Shown here one piece after another: positions 47,422 to 60,800 of a DNA stretch of 64,000 bases. How positions within the stretch are numbered: the first letter of the stretch is position 1; each line of letters begins with the position of its first letter. Source of the DNA: Raphanus sativus (lineage: Eukaryota; Streptophyta; Magnoliopsida; Brassicales; Brassicaceae); NCBI RefSeq assembly GCF_000801105.2, contig NC_079517.1, forward strand, positions 10,292,001-10,356,000. Reading direction: 5' to 3'. Under the pieces are notes generated by a model. The model had not been told where the DNA came from and did not search any database. It worked only from the letters and a program-made list of their open reading frames with translations. A program made the position numbers and the translations under genes.

Positions 47422-50400
47422 TCAAATAGACACACTGTTGGGAACACCCATCCCGGTAAGGCCTGGTTTAGAGATAGGCTTCAGAAGCTCGTACTTAACA
47501 ACACCAGCTCCAGCTCGATTCTTTAGAGAAACATCCACGTTCCTCTCATCTATCACTCCTTCTAGGTATTGGAGCTTGCCTTTGAAACGTTCATATGCAG
47601 CATAGATGACAGGTTCGTGGGCCCAAGATGCTTCTGGGTTTTCTCCTAGGTACTCTTCATCTGGTGAATGTGATGATAGAAGAAACAAAGTCAACATCAA
47701 TTTCGTCGCCTGCTTCTTGGACGGGAATGTCTTAAGCATGGTCTTCTCTGGATCCTCATAGAACTCTTTTAGCTCTTCCTCTGTCGGCTCTTCCACTGGC
47801 ATTTTTATTCTTGATGTGGTTGGTCGGTTGGGAAAGAACCCTCCATACCCGTACTGCCCAAAGTTTACAGATGCATGGTGACCTGAAGCCACCCATGCAA
47901 TCGTAGTCACTACTTCAATCAAGTCATCTTGTGTTTTTAAGACAGGCCACCATGGTTCATTTTGCTTGTCTCCATGCCCTATGTTCCTCACTTCAGTCCA
48001 CCATCCTTGGAGTTCCTCATCCAACATGACATGTTTCGCATCTGGATAATAGTGATTCACATAGTCTGTGATCCATTCCTTAAGTGCATCCCACAGCATT
48101 AGACCGTCACTTGCAAATGGGTAATCTGGTATCGTCAAGCGCACCCCATGTTCCGCGGTCTTATCTTCCACAGCCAGCCCCCTTTGATGATATCACAATT
48201 TTTTTTAATGTAAAAAAATTGTTAGCATAATTAATATAAATCAATGTTCAAAAAATTGTTATGCGCCCATTATGCATTTTGTATTGAGATTATTGATTAG
48301 GCTCGAGTATCTAGACCGATTTTTTAAACGTGTAAATCAATTTATTTTTAAAAAAATAGGCCTGTAAAAATCATTTTATTTAGATCCAAATATGCGGACG
48401 CCAAGGAGCTGATTTTTAAAACACTTAAATTAATACTTTCAAAGAAATAAGTATCTTAGGAATCACGTACCTGCTGATGAGGTCTGCAGGTAAGCCTTCC
48501 CTGTCAAACCTCCATTGTTTGTCATAGACATCTGAACTTAGCTCCAATGAATACCTTTCGGGCCAGAAACAAGACTCAATGATTCCACCTGCGTTGACGA
48601 GACTTTGGCGTCCACGAGCATTGATCTCCATGGTGTAGCGGAAGTGGGGATGCAAAAGCCTATATATAGGATGCATCGCACTTAGTTGTCTGTTTGCCGC
48701 TATAATGTATGGCTCGATACAGCAGTGAGTCCTCAGCCTGTAAAATTTTCCATCTCTTAGCTGTAGTAACGATACATATACGAGAGTATCAAGTTTGTTC
48801 AATACCAGTGGGAAATAAGCTGGTGATAACCAGCGTCATGAGTAATAACGTGAGTCTTAGCAAGACTCCATAGCCAGCAGGAGGTAGCATCATATCCCGG
48901 GGTGAATACCTGCCTCCACTGGGGTCTGTTTACATTTTGGGGACGAGTTAACTCAATGGCAACGGGTCTCAATGTGCTATCATCGCTGAGGAAGAATAGT
49001 GTTCGAGAAGCATATAAGGTGCTATCATCCAACTCTCTCACTTTGTTCACATACGGTAAAAGCACATCATGGTAGTCCAACATGAACAATCTCTTGTTCT
49101 CCAGAGCCTGCATGCACACATCCATTATTTTCTATTCATTATGGAAATACTCCATATGGATATGGATGAATATATGTTTTTTTTCCTAAACATGTGGATA
49201 TTAATTAATGTTACCTCATCAAATGACATGACTCCTTTGATTTCTCTTTCAACAATCTCACTAGTAATGAGTGAGTTGGGATCACCATAAACCGCAGTGT
49301 CTAGTTTGCTTTTCAACGGCCACTCCTAGAACAACAATGTGGTCAACTAGCTTGCTTTTGTTTTTTAGTTTTAATACCTCACCATGATTTTTTTAAAAAA
49401 TTTCCATCAAACCATGTACTTACCAAGTAACTCTTCCGTGCTCATGCGCGAACATAAAATTTACAAAGTAATCAAATTATAATTAATAAATAAGTCGTTT
49501 TCACTTGTTGGTCAATTTTAAATCATTTTTATAATCAATATGTATGAAATTGAAATATAATATTATGTTTAAATAAATTATGTTGTTATCTCAGTTTAAT
49601 ATGTTATTTTATATATAACAATTTAGATAGATAGGTTCAATTTTTCTTTTTTCTGGTATGTTAGATTATTTATAATTTCAACTACATCATAATTTATTTT
49701 GGTATTAAATATATTAAATCAGATTATTTTTAATTATATTTAGTTTGATTCATCATATTAATTTTAAATATGTTTGTAACAATATCTAGTATTTAATATA
49801 TAAGTTGTTATAGGAGGTTTTGAGAAAAAAATGGTGTTAGGAGGAAGTTGAAAATTAAGTGTTAATTTAGTTAGAATTGCACTAACCAAGGGCCCCCATA
49901 TAATCAGTGGTGTTCTAAAATTAGTCATACACATATCTAAATATTTATAAATAACTAAATTATAATAACTGATTAATTTTTTTGGTCTCACTGGTTTATA
50001 AAAATTAAGAAGGTTTATAATTTATGTCATTAAAAACTAAATATAAATTTTAACTATATTTTGAACTTAGTTTGTCATATAATTTTACGTATAAGAATTC
50101 AGACCAATTTGATTATTTACTTTTAAACATATTTAATTCCAACAATTTAACCAAATTGAAGTAACTGTCTTTTTGGTTCTAATTGTGGTAAAATATCATT
50201 TTGTTATCTTCATTTATTTTCGTTATTCATCTTCCATTTGTAAGTATTTTATAAAATTTATATAATTTCTGTATGTTGTCTAAAACTAACGTTGTAAGAA
50301 GAAGAAAAAGAAAAACTCTTAATTTAAAACTATTAGTGACTTTTATTTGAAAATAGTAAATGTTTTCAATACGCATATATTTTATAAATAAAATCTCATA

Positions 50401-52434
50401 ATTACTAAAGGGATAATATAAAAAAATAAATAATATGTTTGTTTATGTATCACTGTGTATATATATAATTTAAAAAACCACAATATTTTGATATTTAATT
50501 AATTTTTAACTAATTCTTATTAATCCAGTATACATTTATTTCTGAGTTTTGAAAAATTTAATGTAAGAATTGTTCATAAAAGAATTTCCAAATAACTTTA
50601 GAAACATATATTTACATTTTTGTTATTTAAAAAAATATTAATAAAATTTAAAGTAGAAATTTTGATAATGAAGTTACATAAAGATCGATTCTTTGCGATC
50701 CTTCCTTTATTCAAACGGAAGGAAGAGAGATAGAATCAGACCGATTCCCTAAATACCTTTCTGGATATTCCTCAATATTAAGTTTAATTCATCAAGATTA
50801 TCCATGTATTTAACTGTGGTAAGAATTAATGTGAGTGGGATACTTTGAAATGACTTCTCAAATAATGTAAAAGAAATTGATCTTGCTTAAGTGGGATCAA
50901 TCAGAAGTAGAAAAAAAATCTTTTATTTGAAGCGTATATTAGCTTACTTGAACTAGCTGAATGCAATAGGGATTAAGGCCAGCAAGTGTCTGGCGAGCAA
51001 ACTCGTCGTCTCGGATCCATGAAAATCTGTCCTCTGAATCAAAGTGAATGATACAGTAAAGTGAGATTAATTTTAGCTAGCTAGCTGTATAATTGGATAT
51101 GATAAATATATAAATGGAGGATTCAAAATTGGTACTGTCAAGGAGACTAGGGGATTCAAACTGGAGAATATCATTAGCTTCAGCAACAGCTTTGAAAAGT
51201 CTGGGGATCATAGGAAAAAGGCCACCATCCTTGGGAAGCTTGATGCCTTCTTCAAAGAGGTCTTCTATGGACTTGAAGTGTGGGAAGGGCATGTTGGGAT
51301 CCACCAGAGCAGCTTCAATCTGTGGTAACACAGCAGGAAGAGCCGCCAAGACTGTCGTGCCCGTGAATTGGATGCCCTTGACTGTGCTGAACTCCTCGTC
51401 TCTGGGGACATAGAAATCCCCTTTGCGTGACTCACAGGAGGGGTCTTTACGGCATGGTTTGCGACCAGTCTTGCCTCGCCTTGGGTATGGGTGAGAGAGG
51501 CCTCCCATAACGGGACGGGCAAGTTCTGGATCTTTGTCAGGATCACCCACATCGTTGTAAACGTCATAATCATATACCCGTTCGAACTTTTCAAATTCAC
51601 CAGCTCGCTTACGGTTCTTGCCTTGCAAGGTCTCCAGCTCCTCTTTTCGCAATTGTTTAAGAGCCTCCGGGGTTTGGTGAGGCAAGTAGGATTTGTTGGA
51701 GAAGAATGTCCGCTTGGTTGGGTCTTTGGTCATGGGGGCCACCCACGAGTTGCATGTAAAGGTAACGGGGCCGTCGGGTAGCTCAAGCTTAATTTCCTTG
51801 AGGAATATCTCAATAAGCTCAAGGTTTAAAACTCTTATGGCACCCACCTCTCCAAAGTCTTCCGGCATGTAGAACCTACATTTGTACTGATCCTCACCAG
51901 GTCCATCAAACAGTACACTTCGTGCGTTATCCTTCACCGGATCTTTCTCCATAAGGGTCCCTGACATATGTGTAATTACATGGTTAAGTATCATTATTAT
52001 TATTTGACTAATCATGCATTAGCCTACTTTTCACATTATAAATTTATATACTCAAAATGTTATAGCTTCTTATATAAAAATAATAATAATATTTTTGCCT
52101 AATAATTGTACTCACGGGGGTCAGTCTCGGCGCTAATAAGCTCGACGAGCAGTGATCCGATCAAAGAGGCTGACAAGCCTATGGTTTCCTTGGTCGTTAT
52201 AATTCCCGTTACTTCGATTTTCTTAAATCTATCTTTCACTATTTTATCTGTCAAATCAGAAAACTTTGAGGCTGTGACCGTACATCGTCCTCTGTGGTTT
52301 GGACGAGGACACACCTTGAAACGATGTCCTGCCGAGTGGGGGTTGATGAGTGCTGATGGTTTAGTGAACTCAGAGCCGAGACTCTTTGCTATGTTTAAGG
52401 TCTGGAGACTGGACGACGCCTCTTTACAAAACAT
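47422..52434 (-). CDS. LOX2: Plastid 13-lipoxygenase, LOX2-type, copy A
   Basis: Seven exons: 52434-52116, 51960-51136, 51033-50948, 49325-49215, 49107-48806, 48737-48471 and 48181-47422. All splice in frame to 889 aa. The enzyme adds O2 to linolenic acid at C13 in the first committed step to jasmonates and other oxylipins. The Ser/Arg-rich N terminus fits a chloroplast transit peptide ending near residue 55. A PLAT/LH2 domain follows at about 60-215, then the catalytic domain. Iron ligands are present: His542 (YHQL), His547 (SHW), His739 and Asn743 (HASVN), and C-terminal Ile889. Intron 3 is 1622 bp against 153 bp in copy B. TATAAATA lies 55-62 bp upstream. No disabling change is seen. Confidence 0.95.
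49420..50878. other. Unidentified AT-rich insertion in intron 3 of LOX copy A
   Basis: Aligning the intron with the 153-bp homologue in copy B shows about 1.45 kb of extra DNA roughly within these limits. It is AT-rich, has no open frame of note, and shows no clear inverted ends or target duplication. The limits are approximate. Confidence 0.6.
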
Positions 52435-52488
52435 CTTTTATCTGTTTGCTTTTATTTTGCTTACTCTCTTGTGCATCCCCGCTACATC

Positions 52489-52496
52489 TATTTATA
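52489..52496 (-). promoter_or_regulatory. TATA box of LOX copy A
   Basis: TATAAATA on the minus strand, with the same sequence and spacing as copy B. A CACATGTG motif further upstream (near 52983) is a possible bHLH (MYC-type) site that copy B lacks at the equivalent place. Confidence 0.6.
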
Positions 52497-53499
52497 CAAG
52501 TATAGAAAATATTAAATCTTTTTTCTTTCTAAAAGTAGAAAACAGTTCTTTACTTAATGAGTCCACGAGTTTGCATGTTACTTTATTGATTATGTGATTA
52601 CTAACTATATAAATAAATGTGCTTTTAATTAACTTACATCAGAACTAGATAACAGTTTTATATTTCTGATAAGAAAATAATATTATGACGTGTTCAAAAA
52701 AATAAAATAGTATTATGTATTTTCTTTATCAATTCTTTTTAATTTAATATGATTTAACTTGCAACAAATAAGTCATATCAAAATTCATTATTTGGTGATT
52801 GGGCTTTAAATATTTACTACTTTTATCAATGTAAGAGTATTTCAAGTATATAGAAATATCTAAACAATTTCCAAAGTGAAATACAACTCATGGATGAATT
52901 CTCTCTGTTGATCGAAAAAGGATGAATCATCTCTCTAGATATTCAAATAAAACCCAAAGCATGACCTTATATCCGAGTGACACATGTGTTTGCGTTAAAT
53001 ATCAATATAATCTCGTTCTTTTAGGTAAATAGATTATTTAAAATTATGGCAAATTCACATTGCTTCAGTTATTCATTTTTGGTATATTGAATTGCATTTA
53101 TTTTCCAAATTGTACCATAAATTATTTTGTTACTAAATATATTTAAGTCACATGAACTTTTTAATTGAGTTTATTTTGATTCATACTCATCTTAGAAATG
53201 AAAATATATTTGATAAAAATTATATATAATCTGAAATATTTTATTTTAGGATAAAATGGGAGAAATTGTTTTGAAGTGTTGATCACTCCGGAGTTGCATA
53301 AACTAATCGAACTTGTGATTTTTTTAAAGACACCAATATATTAGAGCTTCAAAGATATACCAGTAACCACCAAGTTAAAATTTTTGTTCTCTCAGTTTAG
53401 TAGTATATGGTTCCCATGAAGTGCCAACCATAATTTTTATTTTAGATCACATACTTTTTAAATTATGTATTTGGTATTAAGTGAATATAAAACATATAT

Positions 53500-55690
53500 T
53501 TTTATGATTGAGGTATATTATTTTAAAATTCTCTTTTCTAATTATTTGATCAAAATACATTCATATTAAAATTATTAGTTCTAGTATTTTTAATATACAT
53601 GATATCATTTTGTAAATAATTTTGATTAGAAATAAAAAATATAGTTGTTGATTAAAAATATTCTATAATTTATTATCATGTATTTACTATTAAACTACAA
53701 TTATTTGAAAGAAATATAATAAATTATACATTTATCATATATAAATAATTAAAATTATAAAAATATAATTAGAAAATAAAATTTAGTTTTTCAATATATT
53801 CGAATTCATTAGTAGTAGTAATATAATTAGTTTTGAAAAAAAATCATATCAAGCGAGACTTGAAAAGCAAACTTCTCTATCAAGATAATGATAATTTGAT
53901 ATATATATTTTTAATATACTTTTTAATTTTCATTTGAATAAAGTTTATTAAGTAAATAAAATTTAATAATAGTAATTGATTATAAATATTTTGATTCATT
54001 AAGTATATATATATATATATATATATAGCTAATACTCGTGGGAATTAACATGAGGACAGATTAATATATATACACACAATGATAAAAAAATTATATTTTT
54101 TCCATTTGTTTTATGTTGATTTAACTATAAAAATAAGTCATATTAAAAATTAAAGTTTATGAAAATATGTGCAATGATTATTAGCAATCTTTTAAATTTT
54201 GGATGTTTTAAATTTGATGGAAAGAGAAATTTTGGTCTATAGAAAATATGATTCAAGGATTTAGTGGTACAATAAAAAACGAAGAAAGCGTTGTTGTAAA
54301 AATACCAAAAAAATATTTAGTATAACGACTGAGAAGATATGCATGATCAAACTGTACAACAATATTTTTGTGTTTCTCCGGTTATATTACTAATCATGTA
54401 ATAAAAATCATAACTTGAAATGTGACCTCGGATCAGTAAGAAAATATGTATATATTGAAGTGATTTTTAAGCAAGTTGTATATGTAGTGGAGGTTTACAA
54501 ACTGAAAATGTATGATCTGGTGATCTTATCGCATATTTAACAAATTCAATTAAATCATTCAATTTCAAAAGAAATAAAAAGTTAAATCATTCGTGATCTA
54601 TAACTGTGAATATAAGAAAAATCAGGACGAGTTAGTCTTGTGGTGTACGGTTTGCGGCTGTAAGTACGGCTTCAAGTTCGATTTGCAATGGCCACCAGAG
54701 AATTTACATGCGGACTTGCTCTGACGTCCGAGATCGAAGACCATTACCTGGCCATGACCCACTTTCGGGTGTGCGTTCCCGCTGCTAAGAATTCGATCTC
54801 TAGTCTGGACCACTACGGTGAGGCCAGAACACTTGATTATTTAAAAGACGATGAGGAAGATAAAGCCATGATTATTCTCAAAATAAAAAATAAAGCCATG
54901 ATCCTAATGTCTTCTTCGCCTTTTCATTGGCTAAGCATGCAAAACACAATATAAAATTTATTAACGTGGAAAGAACTATTTCTTTGTTGAATTAGAGTCT
55001 TCGTATTTTGTTGTTTTCTAGAGAAGTGCTCCAGTACTGCACGTTTTGTTGTTGCTAAAACAAAATTACCACAGTGTTTATTAGTTGAATTATTAGAGTG
55101 TTTGTTATTATTTTGTTGTTTTCTAGAGAAGTGCTTCCCTGCACGTTTTTGTTGTTACCAAACTTATAACTAAAAAGTAAAAATTGATGAATGGCATCAT
55201 ACGTATATCTCAGTCTCATTACGAGGACGCACTTGTCGGTGATGGCCAGAAGTTTATGTCATATCTAAGAGAAACACAAAAATAGCCCCAAACTTTTTCA
55301 AAAATGGCAAGAAAAAAAATCGCAAACTTTTTAATCTACTTATCTACTATAGTAAAATAGTCCCTTTTTAATCTACTGTAAAAGGTTGTTATTTTTGGAC
55401 CAGTTCATTAGTAAAACACTTAACATTATGAAATATGAGTGGTTCGATTCCATTGAAAATGATTTAACAAATTTAATTTTGTGGATGTCAGTTCTAGGAG
55501 AATATATAACAAATTTGAGCGTTTCACCTTAATTTTCTAAACCGTGCAAGTTAGCTTCTTTCCATATTTTCGTCTTCGAAATTCTAGGATAAATTGGTTA
55601 ACTGCTATCAAAATTACACTTCGTGGACGAATTGTAGCTGGAGAAGAACCACCTTTGCAATAACAAAACACTATCACTGAATTTGAAGTA
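53500..55690. other. Inter-copy spacer, AT-rich
   Basis: No gene is supported. An (AT)n run lies near 54005. A less AT-rich island at 54620-54840 is open on both strands for 63-88 codons but has no recognised domain. A pair of similar segments with TTGTTGTTTTCTAGAGAAGTGCT lies near 55010 and 55112. Confidence 0.4.
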
Positions 55691-55719
55691 CCTGATCAAA
55701 AACTGATGAAATCTTTCTG

Positions 55720-56445
55720 ATCGACCCGGATAACCGTCAATATGAAGATTTCCCCGAAGATGTGAGAGATGAAGCACGTGAAGACGAGTTCGATGGAAGC
55801 GACAATGATCATTGTACTAATATTGATGAAAACTCAAACGATTCTGAATGATGTAATATATGTAACAAATGTTGTTTTTATCAGTTAATTAAGAGATTTA
55901 ATAATAATATTTGTGTAACAAATGCTATTTTCTATAATATGTATTCCTTTTGATTTTAAAAATTTAATAGGAGTTTAGGGTTTGAGTTGGATAAAGAGGA
56001 TGAAGGTGTAAAGGATGATGATGTTATAAATATGTAATTTTGGGTTTAGGGATTTGATTTTCGGGGTTTCATATCTTTCTTTGTAAAGCGGTCGTAAATG
56101 AAAAAACGGGTGTAGTAACATCGACATAAAACTAAATTTCACGTAAATTCTTCGTAATATATCAAACCAGATTTCGACGTAAATGTGTTGTAATATTTGA
56201 AACCACGTTTCCACGTAAATTCGTCGTAAATTAAAAAACGCAGGCCTGGTAATTTTGTCGTAAATCTGAAAATGCGGGCCTGGTAATTCCGTTGTAAACT
56301 GAAAAACGCAGGTCTAGTAATTTCGTCGTAAACGTTACGATGACTTTACGAGGACTGTGCTTTCTTATATATACACGACACCAGAAAGAGGCAGTGCCTT
56401 GTTCATTCCTCCTAATCTCTTCCTCTCTTTCTAAGGTATTCTCTC

Positions 56446-56490
<45 letters not shown>

Positions 56491-57160
56491 AGTTCTTTTT
56501 TTAAAGAATTAGTTTAGGTAGTTAGTTTAAGGAATTAGTTTAGGTGGTTAGTTTAGGTAACATAATAATATTTAATTGAGTTGCGGTTTTTAATTAAATT
56601 GATCATTTAAAAAAAAAAATTGATGGCTCCTAGGCAGAAACCTGCAGCACCTACTTATTCTCAGATGTTTGGGACGATGCCGGGACATCTTCTTCCAGCA
56701 ATCCATTATCTTCTGAGGCAGTTCTTAACTCTCAGACATCTCAGAGAGTTTAAAGCAGCCTTCCTCCTGCACCTCAAATACCCTCCCAGAGACCTCCACC
56801 TCCTCCACCAGCGGCTTCACCTCAGAATGCCCCAGAGAAAGTAGTTCATCCAGATTAGCGGATGCCTCCATCTGCACCATACACAATATTACAGTGGAAG
56901 ATTTGCTTGCCCAGCCTAGAAAAAGGGTATTTATTGATAAGTACATTTTATAGTTTAGTTTAAACTTGTTTCAAATCAATTTTATTTTTTAACAAATTGG
57001 TTCAATTTTCAGGTTTGGGACCAAAAACCATGTTTTCCGGAGCGTTTTGAAGATGATCAAGAGATATTACGACGGGGCCTATCCAAACTGGAACATGACT
57101 CCAGATCACGTTAAGACGATTTTGTTTAAATATTTTGCGATAATGTTTTAATATTTTTTA
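55720..57160 (+). mobile_element. CACTA (En/Spm) transposon relict
   Basis: An acidic tail reads YEDFPEDVRDEAREDEFDG and ends near 55850. From about 56090 to 56345 there are repeated TCGTCGTAAA-type motifs, typical of CACTA subterminal regions. A frame starting MAPRQKPAAPTYSQMF at 56622 continues, across frameshifts and a stop, with PPPPPPAASPQNAPEKVVHP, NITVEDLLAQPRKRVF and, after an intron, RYYDGAYPNWNMTPDHVK. This matches the N-terminal part of plant Ptta/En-Spm (Transposase_24) proteins. No CACTA termini were found, and the gene is broken. Confidence 0.7.
56445..56492. repeat. (CT)n microsatellite in the CACTA leader
   Basis: An almost pure CT run upstream of the transposon-type ATG at 56622. 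Confidence 0.9.
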
Positions 57161-57344
57161 ATTATTAATTTTAATTTTAATTTTTTCAAAATTTTGTTTG
57201 TTTCAGAAGTTGTCTGATGGAAAAAATCTGTAATCTCTTAAACAACAACAGTATCCCAGCCCATTATATAATAATACAAATGATAGAATTTTTAATCCAT
57301 TTTGTTATCTATTTATTGTTAAGTAAAAAATACTTATGACATAT

Positions 57345-57660
57345 CGCTGATGGTCTGATGGTTTCAACGAGATTTTCACACACGGCTGTTAGAGATTACA
57401 AGTTCGACTTTCTGTCGGTGGAATGGTACTAAAACTTCTCCAAAATAATCTTATCACAGAAGGTCCAAGGGTTTCTATGACGCTAATGAGATTTTCTCGG
57501 ATACGTGATCCTTTAGGATGGGGTCAGTTTACCCACAACAGTTTCACCAACGATGAATTGGTCTAGTGATAAAAAGATTATAGCTGTAATTTCTACCACT
57601 CGGATTCAATTCAAGTTAAAAAAGACTATTTACAATGTTTGGATTCTGGAAAAAAAAAGT
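57345..57660 (+). repeat. Possible SINE-like pair
   Basis: At 57560 TGGTCTAGTGA is one base off the Pol III A-box, and ATTCAATTC about 45 bp later is one base off the B-box. A second, weaker pair (TGGTCTGATGG and GTTCGACTT) lies at 57354-57400. Ends and a poly(A) tail are not clear. Confidence 0.3.
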
Positions 57661-57891
57661 AAAACTACATTTCTTTAACCAAAAAAGAAGTTGCAAATAT
57701 TTAGTCCAGTAAAATACGAAACACATTAAGTCTTATTCCCAAAACAAATAACAACATCAAGATCCTTCACCGCTTCCCAGCACAACCAAGCTACCCTTGA
57801 GCAGGGTGAGATTCATTATTTATTATGAAAGAAAGAAACATAGATCATAACTTGAGAGAAATGTAGATAACAACTTCCAATGCATTGGAGA

Positions 57892-60800
57892 TCAAATAGA
57901 CACACTGTAGGGAACACCCATTCCGGTAACGCCTGGTTCAGAGATAGGCTTCAAAAGCTCGTACTTAACAACACCTGCTCCAGCTCGATTCTTTAGAGTG
58001 ATATTCACGTTCCTCTCATCTACCACTCCTTCTAGGTATTGGAGCTTGCCTTTGAAACGTTCATATGCAGCATAGATGACAGGTTCGTGGGCCCAAGATG
58101 CTTCTGGGTTTTCTCCTAGGTACTCTTCATCTGGTGAATGTGCAGATAGAAGATCCAAAGTCACCATTACTATGGTCGCCTGCTTCTTGGACGGGAATGT
58201 CTTAAGCATGGTCTTCTCTGGCTCCTCATAGAACTCTTTTAGCTCTTCCTCTGTCGGTTCTTCCACTGGCATTTTTATCCTTGATATGGTTGGTCGGTTG
58301 GGAAAGTATCCCCCATACCCGTATTGTCCAAAGTTTACAGCTGCATGGTGACCTGAAGCCACCCATGCAATTGTAGTCACTACTTCAATCAAGTCATCTT
58401 GTGTTTTGAGGACAGGCCACCATGGTTCATTTTTCTTGTCTCCATGCCCTATGTTCCTCACTTCACTCCACCATCCTTGGAGTTCCTCATCCAACATGAC
58501 CTGTTCCGCATCTGGATAATAGTGCTTCACATAGTCTGTGATCCATTCCTTTAGTGCATCCCACAGCATTAGACCGTCATTTGCAAATGGGTAATCTGGT
58601 ATCGTCAGGCGTACCCCATGTTCCGCCTTCTCATCTTCAACTGCTAGACCCCTTTTATATCACAATTTTTTTAATGTAAAAAATTGTTAGCATAATTAGA
58701 GCACCCGCAGTGGTATTAATTTGCAAGTCTCTCACTGATTTTATCTGATTTTAATATGTAACAGTAGGAGAGAGGGATGAAACAATAAGAGATCATCTCT
58801 CTGCAAGAGACTCCGCAATTATGTAGAGAAACCATTAACCTTTCTCTTTTCAGTTTTGCTATTCAATTCTGTTATTTTAAAGTATTAATGTATTTACTAG
58901 ATTTTGACCCGCGGTTTGAAACCGCGGGATTTTATGATGCGAAATTTCTTTAACGGTATTATAAAGTGCATGATATGATGTTTATTTAACCTTTTGCATT
59001 TAAATTTGCGTTTCTAAGATTCAATCCAGACCCGTATTCAATCCATAATCGCGGTCGAACCGATAAATCTATTAACCCGATATACAATTCAGTTTGGGTT
59101 TTAAGAAATAACTATTATTTAAAACTTCAATAAACTCGCAAAATAGCTAAAACCCGATGCTACCAATTTAATTAAAAAGTAATCGATATGTAATCCAATT
59201 TGATTTAACGTGTTATTTTTAATTGAAAATATAATTTCAATGTTTTTATTAAATATTTAAATACTTAGCCATTTTAGTTTAATTATTTTTATATTTTATG
59301 TGAAACAAAAATAAATAAAATTTATTTAAAGTTTTCACTAAATTTTTAACATGATTTTATAGTATTTTAATATTGATATGTATCATTATATATTGAATTG
59401 ATTAAACTATTGTCATACATTTTACTCGCAGCCGACCCAATATTCGAATGATTAAAGCAGTTCGGTACAATGTCTGCCTACATTTTTAAAACATTGACTT
59501 AAACATATTTTAAAATTTTATAATTTAAAATTTTATTAATTTGAACACAAAATGATATATGATTTTATATATAATTTACAATTTTATTAAATTTGAACAA
59601 AATGATATATGATTTTAATAAATAGTAATAGTATTGTTGTAAATAATTTTTAAATCAAGGAAATCTCAAAAGGTCTCTTGTATTATACAAAATTCATAAG
59701 AAAAATTACCTTTTATACAAAAATTGAAACCTAAACAAACTAAATTATCAGTATCATATATATTAACAATAGTATATGATACACTGTAACGTATGTGTTT
59801 TGTTTGCACAATACTTATGGAATTTATGGGGAAAAAATATCATTTATAGTAATAAATAAGTTAGACCGTATATTTAGGTAGTTTAGGTGATCCATTTTAA
59901 ATTTTACAGAATATTTCTTAATTTAGTTAAAGGTTAATGAGTTATTAATAAATTAAATAGGGTTAAAATTAAAATACAGTGGCAGTCTCTTGTAAATATT
60001 TTGAAAGATCAAGGGGATGTCAAAAAAAAGCTGCTGTTTTAATTGTATTGATGTTCAGAAACCTAAGTCAAGAAATTTTCCACTAATGATGCTCTTAGTA
60101 TAAATCAATGTTAAAAAATCGCTATGTGCACACTATACATTTTGTATGAGACTATTGATTAAACCGATTTATTTTTTAAAAATAGGTCTAGAAAAATCAT
60201 TTCATTTTAAACAAAAAGAAAAAGAAAAATCATTTCATTTAGATCCGAATATGAGGAGGCCTAGGACCGATTTTTAGAACACTTAAATTAATACTTAAAA
60301 AGAAATAAGTATAAATCTTAGGAATTACGTACCTGTTGATGAGGTCTGCAGGTAAGCCTTCCCTGTCGAACCTCCATAGTTTGTCATAGACATCTGAACT
60401 TAGCTCTAATGAATACTTTCCGGACCAGAAACAAGACTCAATGATTCCACCTGCGTTGATAAGAGCTTGGCGTGCACGAGCATTGATCTCCATGGTGTAG
60501 CGGAAGTGGGGATGCAGAAGCCTATAGATAGGATGCATCGCACTTAGTTGTCTGTTTGCCGCTATAATGTATGGCTCTATACAACAGTGAGTCCTCAGCC
60601 TGTAAAATTTTCGAAGCAATAACTCGTTACGTGTATTAATGTCTATATATACAGTTAAAATTAAATACTATTATCAATACCAGTGGGAAATAAGCTGGTG
60701 ATAACCAGCGTCATGAGAAATAGCGTGAGTCTTAGCAAGACTCCATAGCCAGCAGGAGGTAGCATCATATCCTGGCGTGAATACCTGCCTCCACTGGGGC

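Larger units (their letters stand above)
47236..53500 (-). repeat. Tandem duplication unit A (lipoxygenase locus)
   Basis: Sequence from about 47236 (downstream of the LOX stop) to about 53500 (about 1 kb upstream of its ATG) recurs at about 57702 to at least 63935 in the same orientation. Upstream landmarks such as GATCACTCCGGAGTTGCATA appear in both copies (near 53283 and 63710). Confidence 0.85.

Noticed and set aside
51114..52597. Plus-strand frames of 96-163 codons opposite LOX exons, repeated at 61537-62994
   Set aside because: Antisense shadows of conserved LOX exons.
54620..54840. Overlapping frames on both strands in a less AT-rich island
   Set aside because: No domain or homology recognised; could be part of an old repeat.
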